From contig NZ_WIXK01000004.1 of the NCBI RefSeq assembly GCF_009617595.1, forward strand, positions 62,001-126,000: a stretch of 64,000 nucleotides of DNA, written 5' to 3'. The position numbers were made by a program, and so were the translations under genes. The notes under the pieces were generated by a model, which searched no databases, was not told the origin of the DNA, and saw only the letters and a list, made by a program, of their open reading frames with translations. How positions within the stretch are numbered: position 1 is the first letter of the stretch; every line of letters begins with the position of its first letter. Origin of the DNA: Tritonibacter aquimaris (lineage in GTDB: Bacteria; Pseudomonadota; Alphaproteobacteria; Rhodobacterales; Rhodobacteraceae). Below, piece after piece: positions 18,099 through 26,847 of the stretch.

Positions 18099-18712
18099 CC
18101 GAAGAAAGATCCAATATGACAAAAACAGCAGCAGCCAAACCTAAAACCAAACGTGGGCTGGAGCGCCGGGCCAAGATACTCGCCGCGGCAGAACAGGTGA
18201 TTGGTGAGAAAGGTTTTGCTGCCGCCTCAATCGCTGACATCACCCGTGCGGCGGAAACCGCGCTTGGTACGTTCTACATCTATTTCTCTGGTAAGGATGA
18301 GCTCTTTCGCGAGCTGGTGCAAGACATGGGGCAAGCGACCCGGTCACAGGCTGCTGAGCGTATTGCCTCGACCACCAACCGTCTAGAGGCGGAGCGGGCA
18401 GGCCTGGAAGCCTACCTCATGGTCGTGCGCGACCGACCGATGCAGTACCGCATCGTGGAAGAGGCACGTTTTGTCGATCCAGATGCCTATCGCACCTACT
18501 ATATGGAATTTGGCCAAGCCTATGCCGACCAGTTGGAACAAGCGATCCAATCCGGCGAAATTGCCCCCGGAGACGCCGAGGTGCGCGCCTGGGCCTTGAT
18601 GGGGATCGCAAAAACACTGGGTGAGCGGTTTGTACTATGGGAAGAAGATGCGGACATCGACCGGATCGTTGCCGAAGCCCATAGCTTTATTTGTAATGGA
18701 TTGGCGCCATGA
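18095..18712 (+). CDS. TetR-family transcriptional regulator
   Basis: 205 residues. The N-terminal TetR helix-turn-helix (ILAAAEQVIGEKGFAAASIADITRAAETALGTFYIYFSGKDELF, ~29-72) is followed by a helical ligand domain. Start at 18095 overlaps the hydrolase stop by 4 nt; an internal ATG at 18116 is an alternative. The 20-bp palindrome at the operon promoter is the natural target. The ligand is probably a CoA thioester or the free acid, by analogy with other TetR regulators embedded in acyl-CoA catabolic operons. Confidence 0.9.
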   Translation: MTEERSNMTKTAAAKPKTKRGLERRAKILAAAEQVIGEKGFAAASIADITRAAETALGTFYIYFSGKDELFRELVQDMGQATRSQAAERIASTTNRLEAERAGLEAYLMVVRDRPMQYRIVEEARFVDPDAYRTYYMEFGQAYADQLEQAIQSGEIAPGDAEVRAWALMGIAKTLGERFVLWEEDADIDRIVAEAHSFICNGLAP

Positions 18713-19476
18713 GGGATCTTGTTTCCTTTCAGCGTGATGAGTTGCAAAGCGGCGAAGGCTTCGCACGTGTCACAATGCAGGCACCGCGTGCAAATGCGCT
18801 TGAGCCTGAATTGCTAACGGCGCTGCATGACGCCTTGGATCAAGCCGAACGCGCAGGCATCCAAAAGGTTTTGATCACCGGCGGGCGCAATTTTTCAACG
18901 GGTGGGGATGTCGCGCGATTTTTTGCGGCCTCTCAGGCAGGAGAGGCTGAGGCTTATAGCCACGAGGTTGTGCCAGTGCTGCAGTCGCTAGTCCTGCGCA
19001 TGCTCACAATGCCGGTGATCTTTGCCACGGCCCTGCGCGGCGCTGCTACTGGGGGATCGGCGGGGATGCTGTTTGCATCAGATCTTGCGGTTGCCGCGCC
19101 TGATACCTTTGTGCAGCCCTACTATGGCGTGATGGGTTTTGCACCTGATGGCGGCTGGGCTGCGCTATTGCCTGACCTTATTGGTAGTGCTGCGGCCCGC
19201 AGTTGGCTATTGGCCAACCAGCGACAGGGGGCAGATGATCTGCTGCGCCTTGGGCTGGTGCAGGCAGTTGACGATGTGCCTGAGAAATGCGCCTGCGATC
19301 TGCTGAATGCGGTCGAGACGGGAACCGCATTGGCCAGCAAATCGATCATTTGGAGCGACAAACGCCGCGCCGTCTTAAAGGCTGGGCTCGACGCTGAAAC
19401 AGAGGCTTTCCGCACCTTGATCGGACGGCCCGAGACCTTCGATCGCATGCGCGATTTTCTTCAACCCATTGGATGA
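18709..19476 (+). CDS. Enoyl-CoA hydratase/isomerase (crotonase) family protein
   Basis: 255 residues. Crotonase-fold oxyanion-hole segments are present: ITGGRNFSTGGDVARF and ALRGAATGGSAGM. The usual first catalytic Glu of hydratases lies in a PExxxGxxPGAGG motif; here the equivalent reads QPYYGVMGFAPDGG, so that Glu is not conserved and an Asp sits near the second acid position. The protein may therefore be an isomerase, hydrolase or decarboxylase instead of a hydratase. ATGA overlaps on both sides put it in the operon. Confidence 0.8.
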   Translation: MRDLVSFQRDELQSGEGFARVTMQAPRANALEPELLTALHDALDQAERAGIQKVLITGGRNFSTGGDVARFFAASQAGEAEAYSHEVVPVLQSLVLRMLTMPVIFATALRGAATGGSAGMLFASDLAVAAPDTFVQPYYGVMGFAPDGGWAALLPDLIGSAAARSWLLANQRQGADDLLRLGLVQAVDDVPEKCACDLLNAVETGTALASKSIIWSDKRRAVLKAGLDAETEAFRTLIGRPETFDRMRDFLQPIG

Positions 19477-20972
19477 GTAAGATGTTTGACCAGATCCCAG
19501 ATATGGCGGCCAAACGGGCCGAGCAAACCCCAGATGCGCTGGCGTTTTTCGACACTGCAACGGATCGCGGCTGGAACTTTCGGCAGATAAATGAAGCGGC
19601 CAATGCGGTTGCTGCTGGTCTGCGTGATTTGGGCCTGAACGAGGGCGACCGCATTGCGATCTTGTGCCAGAACCGGGCTGAGTTTTTCGTCACGCTCTTT
19701 GCCTGCCAGAAAACCGGGATTGTTCTATGCCCGCTCAACTGGCGCCAACCCGCACCTGAGTTGATTGAAACCATCCGCCAGGTCGGCATCTCGCTATTGA
19801 TCAGTGATGATACGTTCATGACAACCGCGCGGCAAACTGCGGATGGCGTAGGTGTTCCATTGCTGACGCTTGATGAAGATGTCTCGGCCTGGATTTGGGA
19901 CGGCGGGCCTGCATTGCAAGCTTCTGTGCCTGCTGACCGCCCGTGGTATCTGCTGTTTACCTCCGGAACCACCGGGCTGCCAAAGTCCGTCATCCAAACG
20001 GCGCGCATGGCGTGGGCGAATTACATCAATATCGGCCAGGCGATTGATATCGCGTCTAAAGATAGCTCTATCTGCTTTTTGCCGCTGTTTCATACCGCAG
20101 GCATCAACCTGTATACGCTGCCGATCTTTCTGAATGGTGGCAGCTCTACCATCTTGCCGAAATTTGAAGCGGAGGCGGTGAAAACTCTGCTGGCCTCAGG
20201 CGCGGTCAATCAGTTTTTTGCTGTCCCGGCGGTCTATCAGGAATTGTCGCTTCTGCCCGATATCGACACGCTTGATTGGAGCGCGATCAGTTGCGGTTGT
20301 GGCGGTGCGCCACTGCCAGAACCCTTGATCCAACTTTTTGCGGAAAAGGGTGCAATGGTTCGCAATGGTATGGGGATGACCGAAACCGGACCAACCGTTT
20401 TCCTGATGGATGCAGACCATGCGGCACAAAAGATCGGCTCGGTTGGCAAACCTCAAAGCCTGGTCGAAGTGCGCCTGGATGGGGTGCCTCAGGGGACCGA
20501 AGGCGCGGGGGAGCTGCAGTTGCGCGGCCCGGGCATAACACCTGGGTATTTTGCGAACCCCGAAGCGACAGAGAAGACTTTTACATCAGATGGCTGGCTT
20601 GCGACCGGTGATGTCGCGCGCCGCGATGCGGACGGGTATTATTACATCGTGGACCGCATCAAAGACATGTTCATTTCAGGTGGGGAAAATGTCTATCCGG
20701 CCGAGGTCGAACGCGTGCTGAATGCCCATCCATCGGTGCTTGAGGCTGCGGTTGTTGGTGTTGCTGACGACAAATGGGGCGAGGTTGGCGCAGCCTTTGT
20801 CTTGCTGCGCCCCGATGCATCACTTGACCCCGAGGCCGTGCGTCCGTGGTGCCGTGAACGTCTGGCGGCCTACAAGGTGCCGAGACATGTGCACATCGTG
20901 AATGAGTTTCCTCGCACAGCGGCCGGAAAAATTTGCAAACCAAAGTTAAAAGAGGCTTTTAGCCATGATTGA
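19473..20972 (+). CDS. Acyl-CoA synthetase / AMP-dependent acid-CoA ligase
   Basis: 499 residues of the ANL superfamily. P-loop LLFTSGTTGLPKS (~160-172), A5 motif GMGMTETGP, hinge motif GDVARRDADGYYYIVDRIKDM and the C-terminal acyl-adenylate Lys in PRTAAGKICKP. It activates the imported carboxylic acid to a CoA thioester with ATP. The specificity is not readable from sequence. Start overlaps the crotonase stop by 4 nt, and the stop overlaps the first MaoC gene by 8 nt. Confidence 0.9.
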   Translation: MSKMFDQIPDMAAKRAEQTPDALAFFDTATDRGWNFRQINEAANAVAAGLRDLGLNEGDRIAILCQNRAEFFVTLFACQKTGIVLCPLNWRQPAPELIETIRQVGISLLISDDTFMTTARQTADGVGVPLLTLDEDVSAWIWDGGPALQASVPADRPWYLLFTSGTTGLPKSVIQTARMAWANYINIGQAIDIASKDSSICFLPLFHTAGINLYTLPIFLNGGSSTILPKFEAEAVKTLLASGAVNQFFAVPAVYQELSLLPDIDTLDWSAISCGCGGAPLPEPLIQLFAEKGAMVRNGMGMTETGPTVFLMDADHAAQKIGSVGKPQSLVEVRLDGVPQGTEGAGELQLRGPGITPGYFANPEATEKTFTSDGWLATGDVARRDADGYYYIVDRIKDMFISGGENVYPAEVERVLNAHPSVLEAAVVGVADDKWGEVGAAFVLLRPDASLDPEAVRPWCRERLAAYKVPRHVHIVNEFPRTAAGKICKPKLKEAFSHD

Positions 20973-21321
20973 TCTGGAAGAGCGCTGGGTGCCAACACAG
21001 GCCGAGTTTGATGCGTTTGCCAAAGTGTCTGGTGATGACAATGCGATCCATGTGGATCCTGAGTTTTGTGCATCAACAAGTTTTGGTCGCACTGTCAGCC
21101 ATGGCATGCTGATCTATACAAAACTCTGGGGCATGTTGAAACGTCATGACGCTTCTATCACGCAAATCAGCCAGAATATGATGTTTCCCAATCCGTCTTA
21201 TGCGGGGGAAGAACTGAGGTTGCAGATCAAACAAGATCAGGTCGGTCGGCTCAACATGCTGGTCACGCGTGTTGCCGATGGTGCGGATTGTCTGATCGGA
21301 GAGGCAGAAATCAAATGTTGA
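20965..21321 (+). CDS. MaoC-like dehydratase, catalytic subunit
   Basis: 118 residues, hot-dog fold. The hydratase-2 signature AKVSGDDNAIHVDPEFCASTSF supplies Asp24 and His29, the catalytic pair of (R)-specific enoyl-CoA hydratases, followed by GRTVSHGML. It would hydrate an enoyl-CoA or dehydrate a hydroxyacyl-CoA. At 118 residues it is a single hot-dog domain and likely pairs with the adjacent small protein. Confidence 0.85.
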   Translation: MIDLEERWVPTQAEFDAFAKVSGDDNAIHVDPEFCASTSFGRTVSHGMLIYTKLWGMLKRHDASITQISQNMMFPNPSYAGEELRLQIKQDQVGRLNMLVTRVADGADCLIGEAEIKC

Positions 21322-21683
21322 AAGTAGGACAATCCGTGCACACGGTGCGCAGCTATAATCAGGATGATCTGGCGACATTTTCAACGCTCAGTGGTGCGCC
21401 AACCGATGTGGTGCCAGAGCCGCTGATCGCGGCACTGTTTTCCTATCTGCTTGGCGTGGAGCTGCCGGGATCTGGGACCAACTATCTCAAGCAGGAACTG
21501 GCATTTAAAACCGCTGCGCCGCTCGACACCCCGCTAGAGGCCAAGGTTGAAATCACCCGGCTGCGCGCGGATAAACATCTCGTTGATCTCTGGGCAAGCT
21601 GTGTGACGCCGGATGGTACGGTGGTGTGTGAAGGGCGCAGTCTGGTCAAAGCGAAAGACGTGGCAGGGGCGTTTGAGGCCTAA
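21315..21683 (+). CDS. MaoC-like protein lacking the catalytic Asp/His, partner subunit
   Basis: 122 residues from the ATG at 21315, overlapping the previous stop by 7 nt. The alignment register of a hot-dog domain is kept (FSTLSGAPTD.., then GTNYLKQELAFKTAAPL), but the position of the catalytic Asp/His reads GAPTDVVPEPL, so the dyad is missing. This matches the split hydratase arrangement in which an inactive half-domain accompanies an active one. Last gene of the operon; a hairpin follows. Confidence 0.7.
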   Translation: MLKVGQSVHTVRSYNQDDLATFSTLSGAPTDVVPEPLIAALFSYLLGVELPGSGTNYLKQELAFKTAAPLDTPLEAKVEITRLRADKHLVDLWASCVTPDGTVVCEGRSLVKAKDVAGAFEA

Positions 21684-21704
21684 ACTCAGATCGCGGTCGA
21701 GAAC

Positions 21705-21733
21705 GCTTGTGCGCTAGGCTCTGGCGCACAAGC
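21705..21733. terminator. Hairpin between the acyl-CoA operon and ureG
   Basis: A perfect 10-bp stem (GCTTGTGCGC at 21705-21714 with 21724-21733) and 9-nt loop lies between convergent stops. No T-run on either strand; probably a shared 3' end. Confidence 0.5.
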
Positions 21734-21762
21734 CGGTGGATCTGATCGCCCCACCGTTTTGT

Positions 21763-22401
21763 TCAGGCGGATTTCAGTAAGCGGCTTTTGTCGAGGCCAC
21801 CGGCTTCCAGTAGGAATGCAACGATTTCCTCAACACCTTTGCCATTGCGGATCTCCGAAAACACAAAGGGGCGGGAGCCGCGTACGGTGTTGCTGTCGCG
21901 TTCCATGACTTCAAGCGAGGCACCCACATATGGGGCAAGATCGGTTTTGTTGATCACCAATAGATCTGAACGGGTGATGGCAGGCCCCCCTTTGCGGGGG
22001 ATTTCTTCGCCTGCTGCGACGTCAATTACATAGATGGTGAGATCCGCGAGCTCAGGGCTGAAAGTTGCGGATAGATTATCACCGCCGCTTTCAACCAACA
22101 CGAGGTCAAGGTCGGCGTGCTTGCCTTGCATCTGGGCTATTGCTGCGAGATTGATCGACGCATCCTCGCGGATCGCCGTATGCGGACACCCTCCAGTTTC
22201 GACACCGATGATCCGATCTTGTGGAAGAACCTGCATGCGCATCAAGGCTTCGGCGTCTTCCTGGGTGTAGATGTCATTGGTGATCACCCCGATGGAAAAC
22301 GCAGGATAAAGCGCACGGGCCAGTGCGGCAGTGAGACTGGTTTTGCCAGCGCCAACCGGTCCCCCGATACCAATACGAAGCGGGCCATTAAGCTGGGTCA
22401 T
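21763..22401 (-). CDS. ureG: Urease accessory GTPase UreG
   Basis: 212 residues. P-loop [11 protein letters not shown] near the N-terminus, the ESGGDNL switch and the NKTDL guanine motif identify UreG; the Cys-Pro-His metal site ([10 protein letters not shown]) is intact. It hydrolyses GTP and delivers nickel to apo-urease with UreD, UreF and UreE. Start overlaps the ureF stop by 4 nt. Last gene of the urease operon. Confidence 0.97.
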   Translation of the reverse strand: MTQLNGPLRIGIGGPVGAGKTSLTAALARALYPAFSIGVITNDIYTQEDAEALMRMQVLPQDRIIGVETGGCPHTAIREDASINLAAIAQMQGKHADLDLVLVESGGDNLSATFSPELADLTIYVIDVAAGEEIPRKGGPAITRSDLLVINKTDLAPYVGASLEVMERDSNTVRGSRPFVFSEIRNGKGVEEIVAFLLEAGGLDKSRLLKSA

Positions 22402-23045
22402 GAACGAAAGATCCTTGGCTGAAGGGTTTCATGTTGCATTGCCATAATGTCAGAGAGGAACGCGCTGCTGCTGAGATCGTTAAGGCAGTGCGCCGCGCTG
22501 TCGGCGGCGATATTTTCGCACAGGGCGGTAAGCTCTGCGAGGAGGCGCTGACCATCGGTTTGCCCGAGTGGCATCAGACGCATGGCGGCGGAAATCAGAT
22601 TGCTGAGCACCGCATGCAGATACATTGCAGCTGTTAGCCGCACATCGATGGACAGATGTGCAGCGGCACGGCCCACAGCAACGGGATAGGATAGGTTCTG
22701 CAATGTGGCGCCCCAAATGGAAGCGGCTGTTTTACAGAAGGCCGCGCCTTGTAGCTCTGCTTCAAGCCTGCGCTCCGATGAGGCCATGAACGCAAATGCA
22801 GTCTGATTGATCTGTTCGAGCTCTTCTGCGGATGAACTCGCATATGCGGCGCGCAGCAAGATACAGTCATTGATCCCGCTGCCGTGTTGAACCACATCCG
22901 CCAGCCAAATCTGCAACCCGTCAGGGTTTTCAATCCTGCCGCTTTGGATCGCTTGTTCCAGCCCATGCGAATAGGCAAACGCGCCTATTGGAAACGCGGG
23001 CGAAAGCCATTGCGCCAGGGTCAGAATATTTCGGTCAGTGTGCAT
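22398..23045 (-). CDS. ureF: Urease accessory protein UreF
   Basis: 215 residues from the ATG at 23045 ([23 protein letters not shown]); the signature [17 protein letters not shown] follows. The frame is open further upstream, but that region encodes the His-rich tail of ureE in another frame, so the later Met is preferred. UreF bridges UreD and UreG in the urease maturation complex. It overlaps the ureE stop by 11 nt and is coupled to ureG by ATGA. Confidence 0.93.
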   Translation of the reverse strand: MHTDRNILTLAQWLSPAFPIGAFAYSHGLEQAIQSGRIENPDGLQIWLADVVQHGSGINDCILLRAAYASSSAEELEQINQTAFAFMASSERRLEAELQGAAFCKTAASIWGATLQNLSYPVAVGRAAAHLSIDVRLTAAMYLHAVLSNLISAAMRLMPLGQTDGQRLLAELTALCENIAADSAAHCLNDLSSSAFLSDIMAMQHETLQPRIFRS

Positions 23046-23508
23046 GTGCGGTGGCGACATGTTCATGTGAATGGGTGCGTCCATGCCCATATGCACCACC
23101 TTCTGGGGTGAAGGGGGCCGTGATGGTACGGACGGTTGCGCCCAGGTGTTCAAGCATATGGCCAATAACCGGATCCACCTGAATGGTCAGATGGTCCGCA
23201 TGGATCTGACACGGGGTGTGCCGGTTACCGATGTGCCATGCGAGGCGGATCAAATTCTCGCCGCTGACATGGTAAAGCTCCTCTGTGGCGGCAGAAATAC
23301 GGATCTGTCTGCCGTCGCTCAACTCAAGCGCGTCACCATCATCGAGCGAGGTGGTGTGTTCCAGATCCACAAGAAATGCTGTGCCCGTTGTGGTTTCCAA
23401 ACGTTTGCGACGCAGAAAACGGCCTTCGTAATCCAGTTCGCAGGTTTCTGCGGGGCCACTCCAAGTCGCGGCGCGGTGGACGGTTTGTGCAAGGGGAAGG
23501 GATGACAT
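23035..23508 (-). CDS. ureE: Urease accessory nickel chaperone UreE
   Basis: 157 residues from the ATG at 23508, which has GAGG seven bases upstream; an in-frame TTG at 23514 is less likely. N-terminal peptide-binding domain, then the metal-binding domain with GNRHTPCQI and the inter-subunit His (VIGHMLEHLG). The C-terminus is a His-rich tail ([16 protein letters not shown]) for nickel storage. It starts 9 nt after the ureC stop. Confidence 0.95.
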   Translation of the reverse strand: MSSLPLAQTVHRAATWSGPAETCELDYEGRFLRRKRLETTTGTAFLVDLEHTTSLDDGDALELSDGRQIRISAATEELYHVSGENLIRLAWHIGNRHTPCQIHADHLTIQVDPVIGHMLEHLGATVRTITAPFTPEGGAYGHGRTHSHEHVATAHAH

Positions 23509-23517
23509 TTTCAAGCC

Positions 23518-25227
23518 TCAGAACATGAAATAGCGTTGCGCCATGGGCAGCACGTCGGCGGGCGCACAGGTCAACAGCTCGCCATTGGCGCGCACTTCAT
23601 AGGTTTCGGGGTGGACTTCGATCTCGGGCGTCATTGCGTTCAGCACCATATCGGATTTGCCGATGTTACGGGTGTTTTGAACCGCAATTGTCTCTTTGCT
23701 GAGCCCGAGTTCAGCACCAAGATTGCCGTCTTTTGCCGCCGCTGAAATAAAGCTGACAGATGACTGCGTCAGTGATCCGCCGAAAGATGCAAACATTGGC
23801 CGGGTGTAAACGGGTTGTGGGGTTGGGATCGATGCATTGGGATCGCCCATCTGCGCAACGGCAATGGTGCCACCTAGCAGCACCATCTCTGGTTTGACGC
23901 CAAAAAACGCGGGGTTCCACAGCACCAGATCAGCCCGTTTGCCAACCGAGATATCGCCGAGAACGTGGCTCACACCCTGTGCGATGGCAGGGTTGATGGT
24001 GTATTTGGCGATATAACGGCGCACACGCTGGTTGTCGTTTTCGCCCGTTTCTTCTGCCAGGCGACCGCGTTGTTTTTTCATTTTATCGGCGGTCTGCCAC
24101 GTGCGGATCAATACCTCACCGACGCGCCCCATGGCCTGGCTGTCGGAGGCAATGATCGAAAATGCGCCCATATCATGCAGGATATCTTCGGCGGCAATGG
24201 TTTCGCGCCGGATCCGGCTTTCGGCAAAGGCGATGTCTTCGGGGATCGCTTTGTCCAGATGGTGACACACCATCAACATATCCAGATGCTCTTCCAAAGT
24301 GTTGACGGTGAAAGGGCGGGTTGGATTGGTCGACGAGGGCAGTACATTGGCATCGCCGCAGATCTTGATGATGTCGGGCGCGTGGCCGCCGCCTGCGCCT
24401 TCGGTGTGAAACGCGTGTATGGTGCGGTTTTTCATCGCGGCAACGGTATGCTCAACAAAGCCGCTTTCATTCAGCGTATCTGTATGGATCATCACCTGTA
24501 CATCCATGTCATCGGCAACCGACAGGCAACAATCGATCGCGGCCGGGGTGGTGCCCCAGTCTTCATGGAGTTTCAGCGCGCAGGCACCGCCTTTGATCAT
24601 CTCAACCAAGGCATCAGGACGGCTGGCATTGCCTTTGCCTGCAAGGCCGATGTTCATGGGGATACCATCAAAGGCTTGCAACATGCGGCCAATGTGCCAG
24701 GGGCCGGGGGTGCAGGTGGTGGCCAATGTGCCATGCGCCGGGCCAGTGCCGCCGCCAAAACAAGTGGTCACGCCAGAATGCAGTGAATCTTCCATCTGTT
24801 GCGGGCAGATGAAATGGATATGGCTGTCCATGCCGCCAGCGGTCAGAATGCGGCCTTCGCCTGCGATCACCTCAGTGCCCGGACCAACAACAATATCGAC
24901 GCCGCTTTGGGTATCAGGATTGCCTGCTTTGCCGATTGCGTGGATCAGCCCGTCTTTCAGGGCTACATCCGCTTTATAAATGCCTGAGTGGTCGACAATC
25001 AGCGCATTGGTGATGACCGTATCCACAGCACCTTCAGCGCGGGTGGCTTGTGACTGCCCCATGCCATCGCGAATGACCTTGCCACCGCCGAATTTAACCT
25101 CTTCGCCATAGGTGGTTAGGTCGCGCTCGACCTCAATGATCAGATCCGTGTCAGCCAGACGCAGCTTGTCGCCCGTGGTGGGCCCATACATGGCGGCGTA
25201 ATGCGCGCGTGAAATTTCAGTCGCCAT
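23518..25227 (-). CDS. ureC: Urease subunit alpha (catalytic)
   Basis: 569 residues, full length. Bi-nickel ligands are visible: His136/His138 (SHIH), carbamylated Lys219 ([10 protein letters not shown]), His248 (MIHTD), His274 (HAFHTEG) and Asp362 (ASDSQAMG). Mobile-flap Cys321/His322 are in MVCHHLD. It hydrolyses urea to ammonia and carbamate in the cytoplasm. The enzyme would be (alpha beta gamma)3, since beta and gamma are separate genes here. It starts directly after the ureB stop. The upstream urtABCDE importer supplies its substrate. Confidence 0.98.
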   Translation of the reverse strand: MATEISRAHYAAMYGPTTGDKLRLADTDLIIEVERDLTTYGEEVKFGGGKVIRDGMGQSQATRAEGAVDTVITNALIVDHSGIYKADVALKDGLIHAIGKAGNPDTQSGVDIVVGPGTEVIAGEGRILTAGGMDSHIHFICPQQMEDSLHSGVTTCFGGGTGPAHGTLATTCTPGPWHIGRMLQAFDGIPMNIGLAGKGNASRPDALVEMIKGGACALKLHEDWGTTPAAIDCCLSVADDMDVQVMIHTDTLNESGFVEHTVAAMKNRTIHAFHTEGAGGGHAPDIIKICGDANVLPSSTNPTRPFTVNTLEEHLDMLMVCHHLDKAIPEDIAFAESRIRRETIAAEDILHDMGAFSIIASDSQAMGRVGEVLIRTWQTADKMKKQRGRLAEETGENDNQRVRRYIAKYTINPAIAQGVSHVLGDISVGKRADLVLWNPAFFGVKPEMVLLGGTIAVAQMGDPNASIPTPQPVYTRPMFASFGGSLTQSSVSFISAAAKDGNLGAELGLSKETIAVQNTRNIGKSDMVLNAMTPEIEVHPETYEVRANGELLTCAPADVLPMAQRYFMF

Positions 25228-25533
25228 TTACAGCTCTCCCATAACCTTTTGATTGAACCCAATGACGCGACGTGCCCCACCGATAGGGATCAGGTTCACT
25301 TCGCGGCGCTGGCCCGGTTCAAACCGGACCGCGGTGCCTGACGCGATATCAAGACGCAAACCACGCGCCGCAGCACGGTCAAATTCAAGCGCGGGGTTGG
25401 TTTCTGCAAAATGATAATGGCTGCCAACCTGCACGGGGCGATCACCGGTATTAGCAACCATCAAGGTTATCGCGCAGGTATCCTTATTGAGGCAAATCGT
25501 CCCCTCTGCGGTAAATACCTCTCCCGGGATCAT
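25228..25533 (-). CDS. ureB: Urease subunit beta
   Basis: 101 residues starting [16 protein letters not shown], the family N-terminus, with the conserved [11 protein letters not shown] and [15 protein letters not shown] blocks. Start at 25533 overlaps the stop of the small membrane-protein gene by 4 nt (ATGA), so ureB translation depends on that peptide. Its stop abuts the ureC start. Confidence 0.96.
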   Translation of the reverse strand: MIPGEVFTAEGTICLNKDTCAITLMVANTGDRPVQVGSHYHFAETNPALEFDRAAARGLRLDIASGTAVRFEPGQRREVNLIPIGGARRVIGFNQKVMGEL

Positions 25534-25682
25534 GTGCGTGCCTTTCCGATCAATAGGGCAGCGACGACCACCAGAAACAGCACGGGAAGCCAGGTTTCTG
25601 CATGGGAGTGCAGATGTGGGGTATTGTGGGCCAATGCAGGTGTTGCGAGGCAAAGCGAAAAAAATGCGGCGATACGTGTCAT
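25530..25682 (-). CDS. Small membrane peptide inside the urease operon (unknown)
   Basis: 50 residues from the ATG at 25682. It has a signal-peptide-like N-terminus ([19 protein letters not shown]), a short His-rich stretch (HNTPHLHSH), then one hydrophobic helix ([16 protein letters not shown]) and a basic end (KART). It sits between ureA (19-nt gap) and ureB (4-nt overlap), a position normally empty in urease operons. The His cluster facing the periplasm could bind nickel, but this is inference. The codon phase, length and coupling argue for a real gene. Confidence 0.65.
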   Translation of the reverse strand: MTRIAAFFSLCLATPALAHNTPHLHSHAETWLPVLFLVVVAALLIGKART

Positions 25683-25701
25683 GGCTGGGGATCTTTCTGA
25701 A

Positions 25702-26004
25702 TTAGCGGATGGGGTTGTGTACGGTGACAAGCTTGGTGCCGTCGGGAAATGTGGCCTCGACCTGCACTTCGGGGATCATGTCCGCGATGCCGTCCATACA
25801 TTGATCGCGACGGATGACTTGGCCGCCGGCCTCCATCATATCGGCGACAGATCTCCCGTCGCGCGCGCCTTCAACCACCGCATCGGTGATCAGGGCTATG
25901 GCCTCGGGGTGGTTGAGTTTGACACCACGCTCCAATCGCTTGCGTGCGACGTCTGCCGCCAGTGCAACCAGGAGTTTGTCTTTTTCGCGTGGGGTGAGCT
26001 GCAT
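25702..26004 (-). CDS. ureA: Urease subunit gamma
   Basis: 100 residues, the standard length, starting [23 protein letters not shown] and ending with VTVHNPIR. It is part of the urease heterotrimer. Separated by 3 nt from ureD and 19 nt from the small membrane-peptide gene. Confidence 0.97.
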   Translation of the reverse strand: MQLTPREKDKLLVALAADVARKRLERGVKLNHPEAIALITDAVVEGARDGRSVADMMEAGGQVIRRDQCMDGIADMIPEVQVEATFPDGTKLVTVHNPIR

Positions 26005-26007
26005 GAA

Positions 26008-26847
26008 TCAAAGTCTCCAGGATATGGGCAACGAGGTCTGGGTGAGCCGTTCGAGAATGGGTAAAAGACTGCGCCTGAGCTCAAACGCATCAGATGCAAG
26101 AAGGCGGAGCACCAAAGTATCGGAAGCAATCAGGCTGGCTCCGCCTGTGTGAGGCAGCATTGCGCGGAGAGGGGCGAGCAGTGCTTCGACATGGGCACCG
26201 ATGCTCACCACGCTCGCCATTGCACCCGCACTATTGGCAATCGCCGGATTGGCAAGATGGTCGGCGGCATCCCCCTGCAAGCGCAGACCGTCAATATAGA
26301 GCGGGACACCATTGCGGTGAATGGTCACGCGGTCCTGAAATGAAATGTCGTGAAGGCGCTCTCCCATGGCGGAGCGGCCAAAAACCACAGGTTCCACCAT
26401 GGTCAATTGGGTTCCATCCGCGAGCTTGATATCCAAATTGCGCGCGACCGAGCAGCGTTCAAACAGGATAAGCTCCTGCGGCAGCCAGTTTAAGGTCGCG
26501 CCTTGTGCAACGGATAGACTGGTATTGATGCGCCCAGTCTCACCGCGTTGGGCCCGATAAGCGCGCTCTGCCGCTTGCGTCGTGATGGTCAGGGATGCAT
26601 CAGCTTCGACGGTTGCATCCAAAGTGTACTGATCACCGCCAGTAACTCCACCTGCTGTGTTTACTAAAATCGCCTCTGCTTCTGTTCCATGGCTGTGCGG
26701 GAACACCAGTTTGAGGGATCCGGATTGGCGCAAAGTTTTCAAACGGGTTTTACCGCTACCATCTTTGCGCACACAAAGGCGCGCGGCACCAATTGCGCGG
26801 GGCTGAACTTGGGCAGATGCCAGATCTATTTGAGCGGAAAGGTTAAT
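26008..26847 (-). CDS. ureD: Urease accessory protein UreD (start uncertain)
   Basis: The conserved UreD body is clear: PRAIGAARL, LRQSGSLKLVFPHSHG, NTAGGVTGGD and LNWLPQELILFERCS. UreD is the scaffold that binds apo-urease and recruits UreF/UreG. The frame is open to an ATG at about 27012-27001, but the extra ~55 residues are Cys-rich and unlike UreD, and that DNA looks like promoter. The best ribosome site in the region (AGGAG) sits six bases before an in-frame ATT at 26847, giving a normal-length product that begins NLSAQIDLASAQVQPRAIG. I place the start there provisionally; a CTG at 26823 or the upstream ATGs are alternatives. Confidence 0.85.
   Translation of the reverse strand: MNLSAQIDLASAQVQPRAIGAARLCVRKDGSGKTRLKTLRQSGSLKLVFPHSHGTEAEAILVNTAGGVTGGDQYTLDATVEADASLTITTQAAERAYRAQRGETGRINTSLSVAQGATLNWLPQELILFERCSVARNLDIKLADGTQLTMVEPVVFGRSAMGERLHDISFQDRVTIHRNGVPLYIDGLRLQGDAADHLANPAIANSAGAMASVVSIGAHVEALLAPLRAMLPHTGGASLIASDTLVLRLLASDAFELRRSLLPILERLTQTSLPISWRL

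Noticed and set aside
23965-24786. 273-residue plus-strand frame inside ureC
   Set aside because: Antisense to the catalytic urease subunit whose active-site residues are all intact in the minus frame; shadow.
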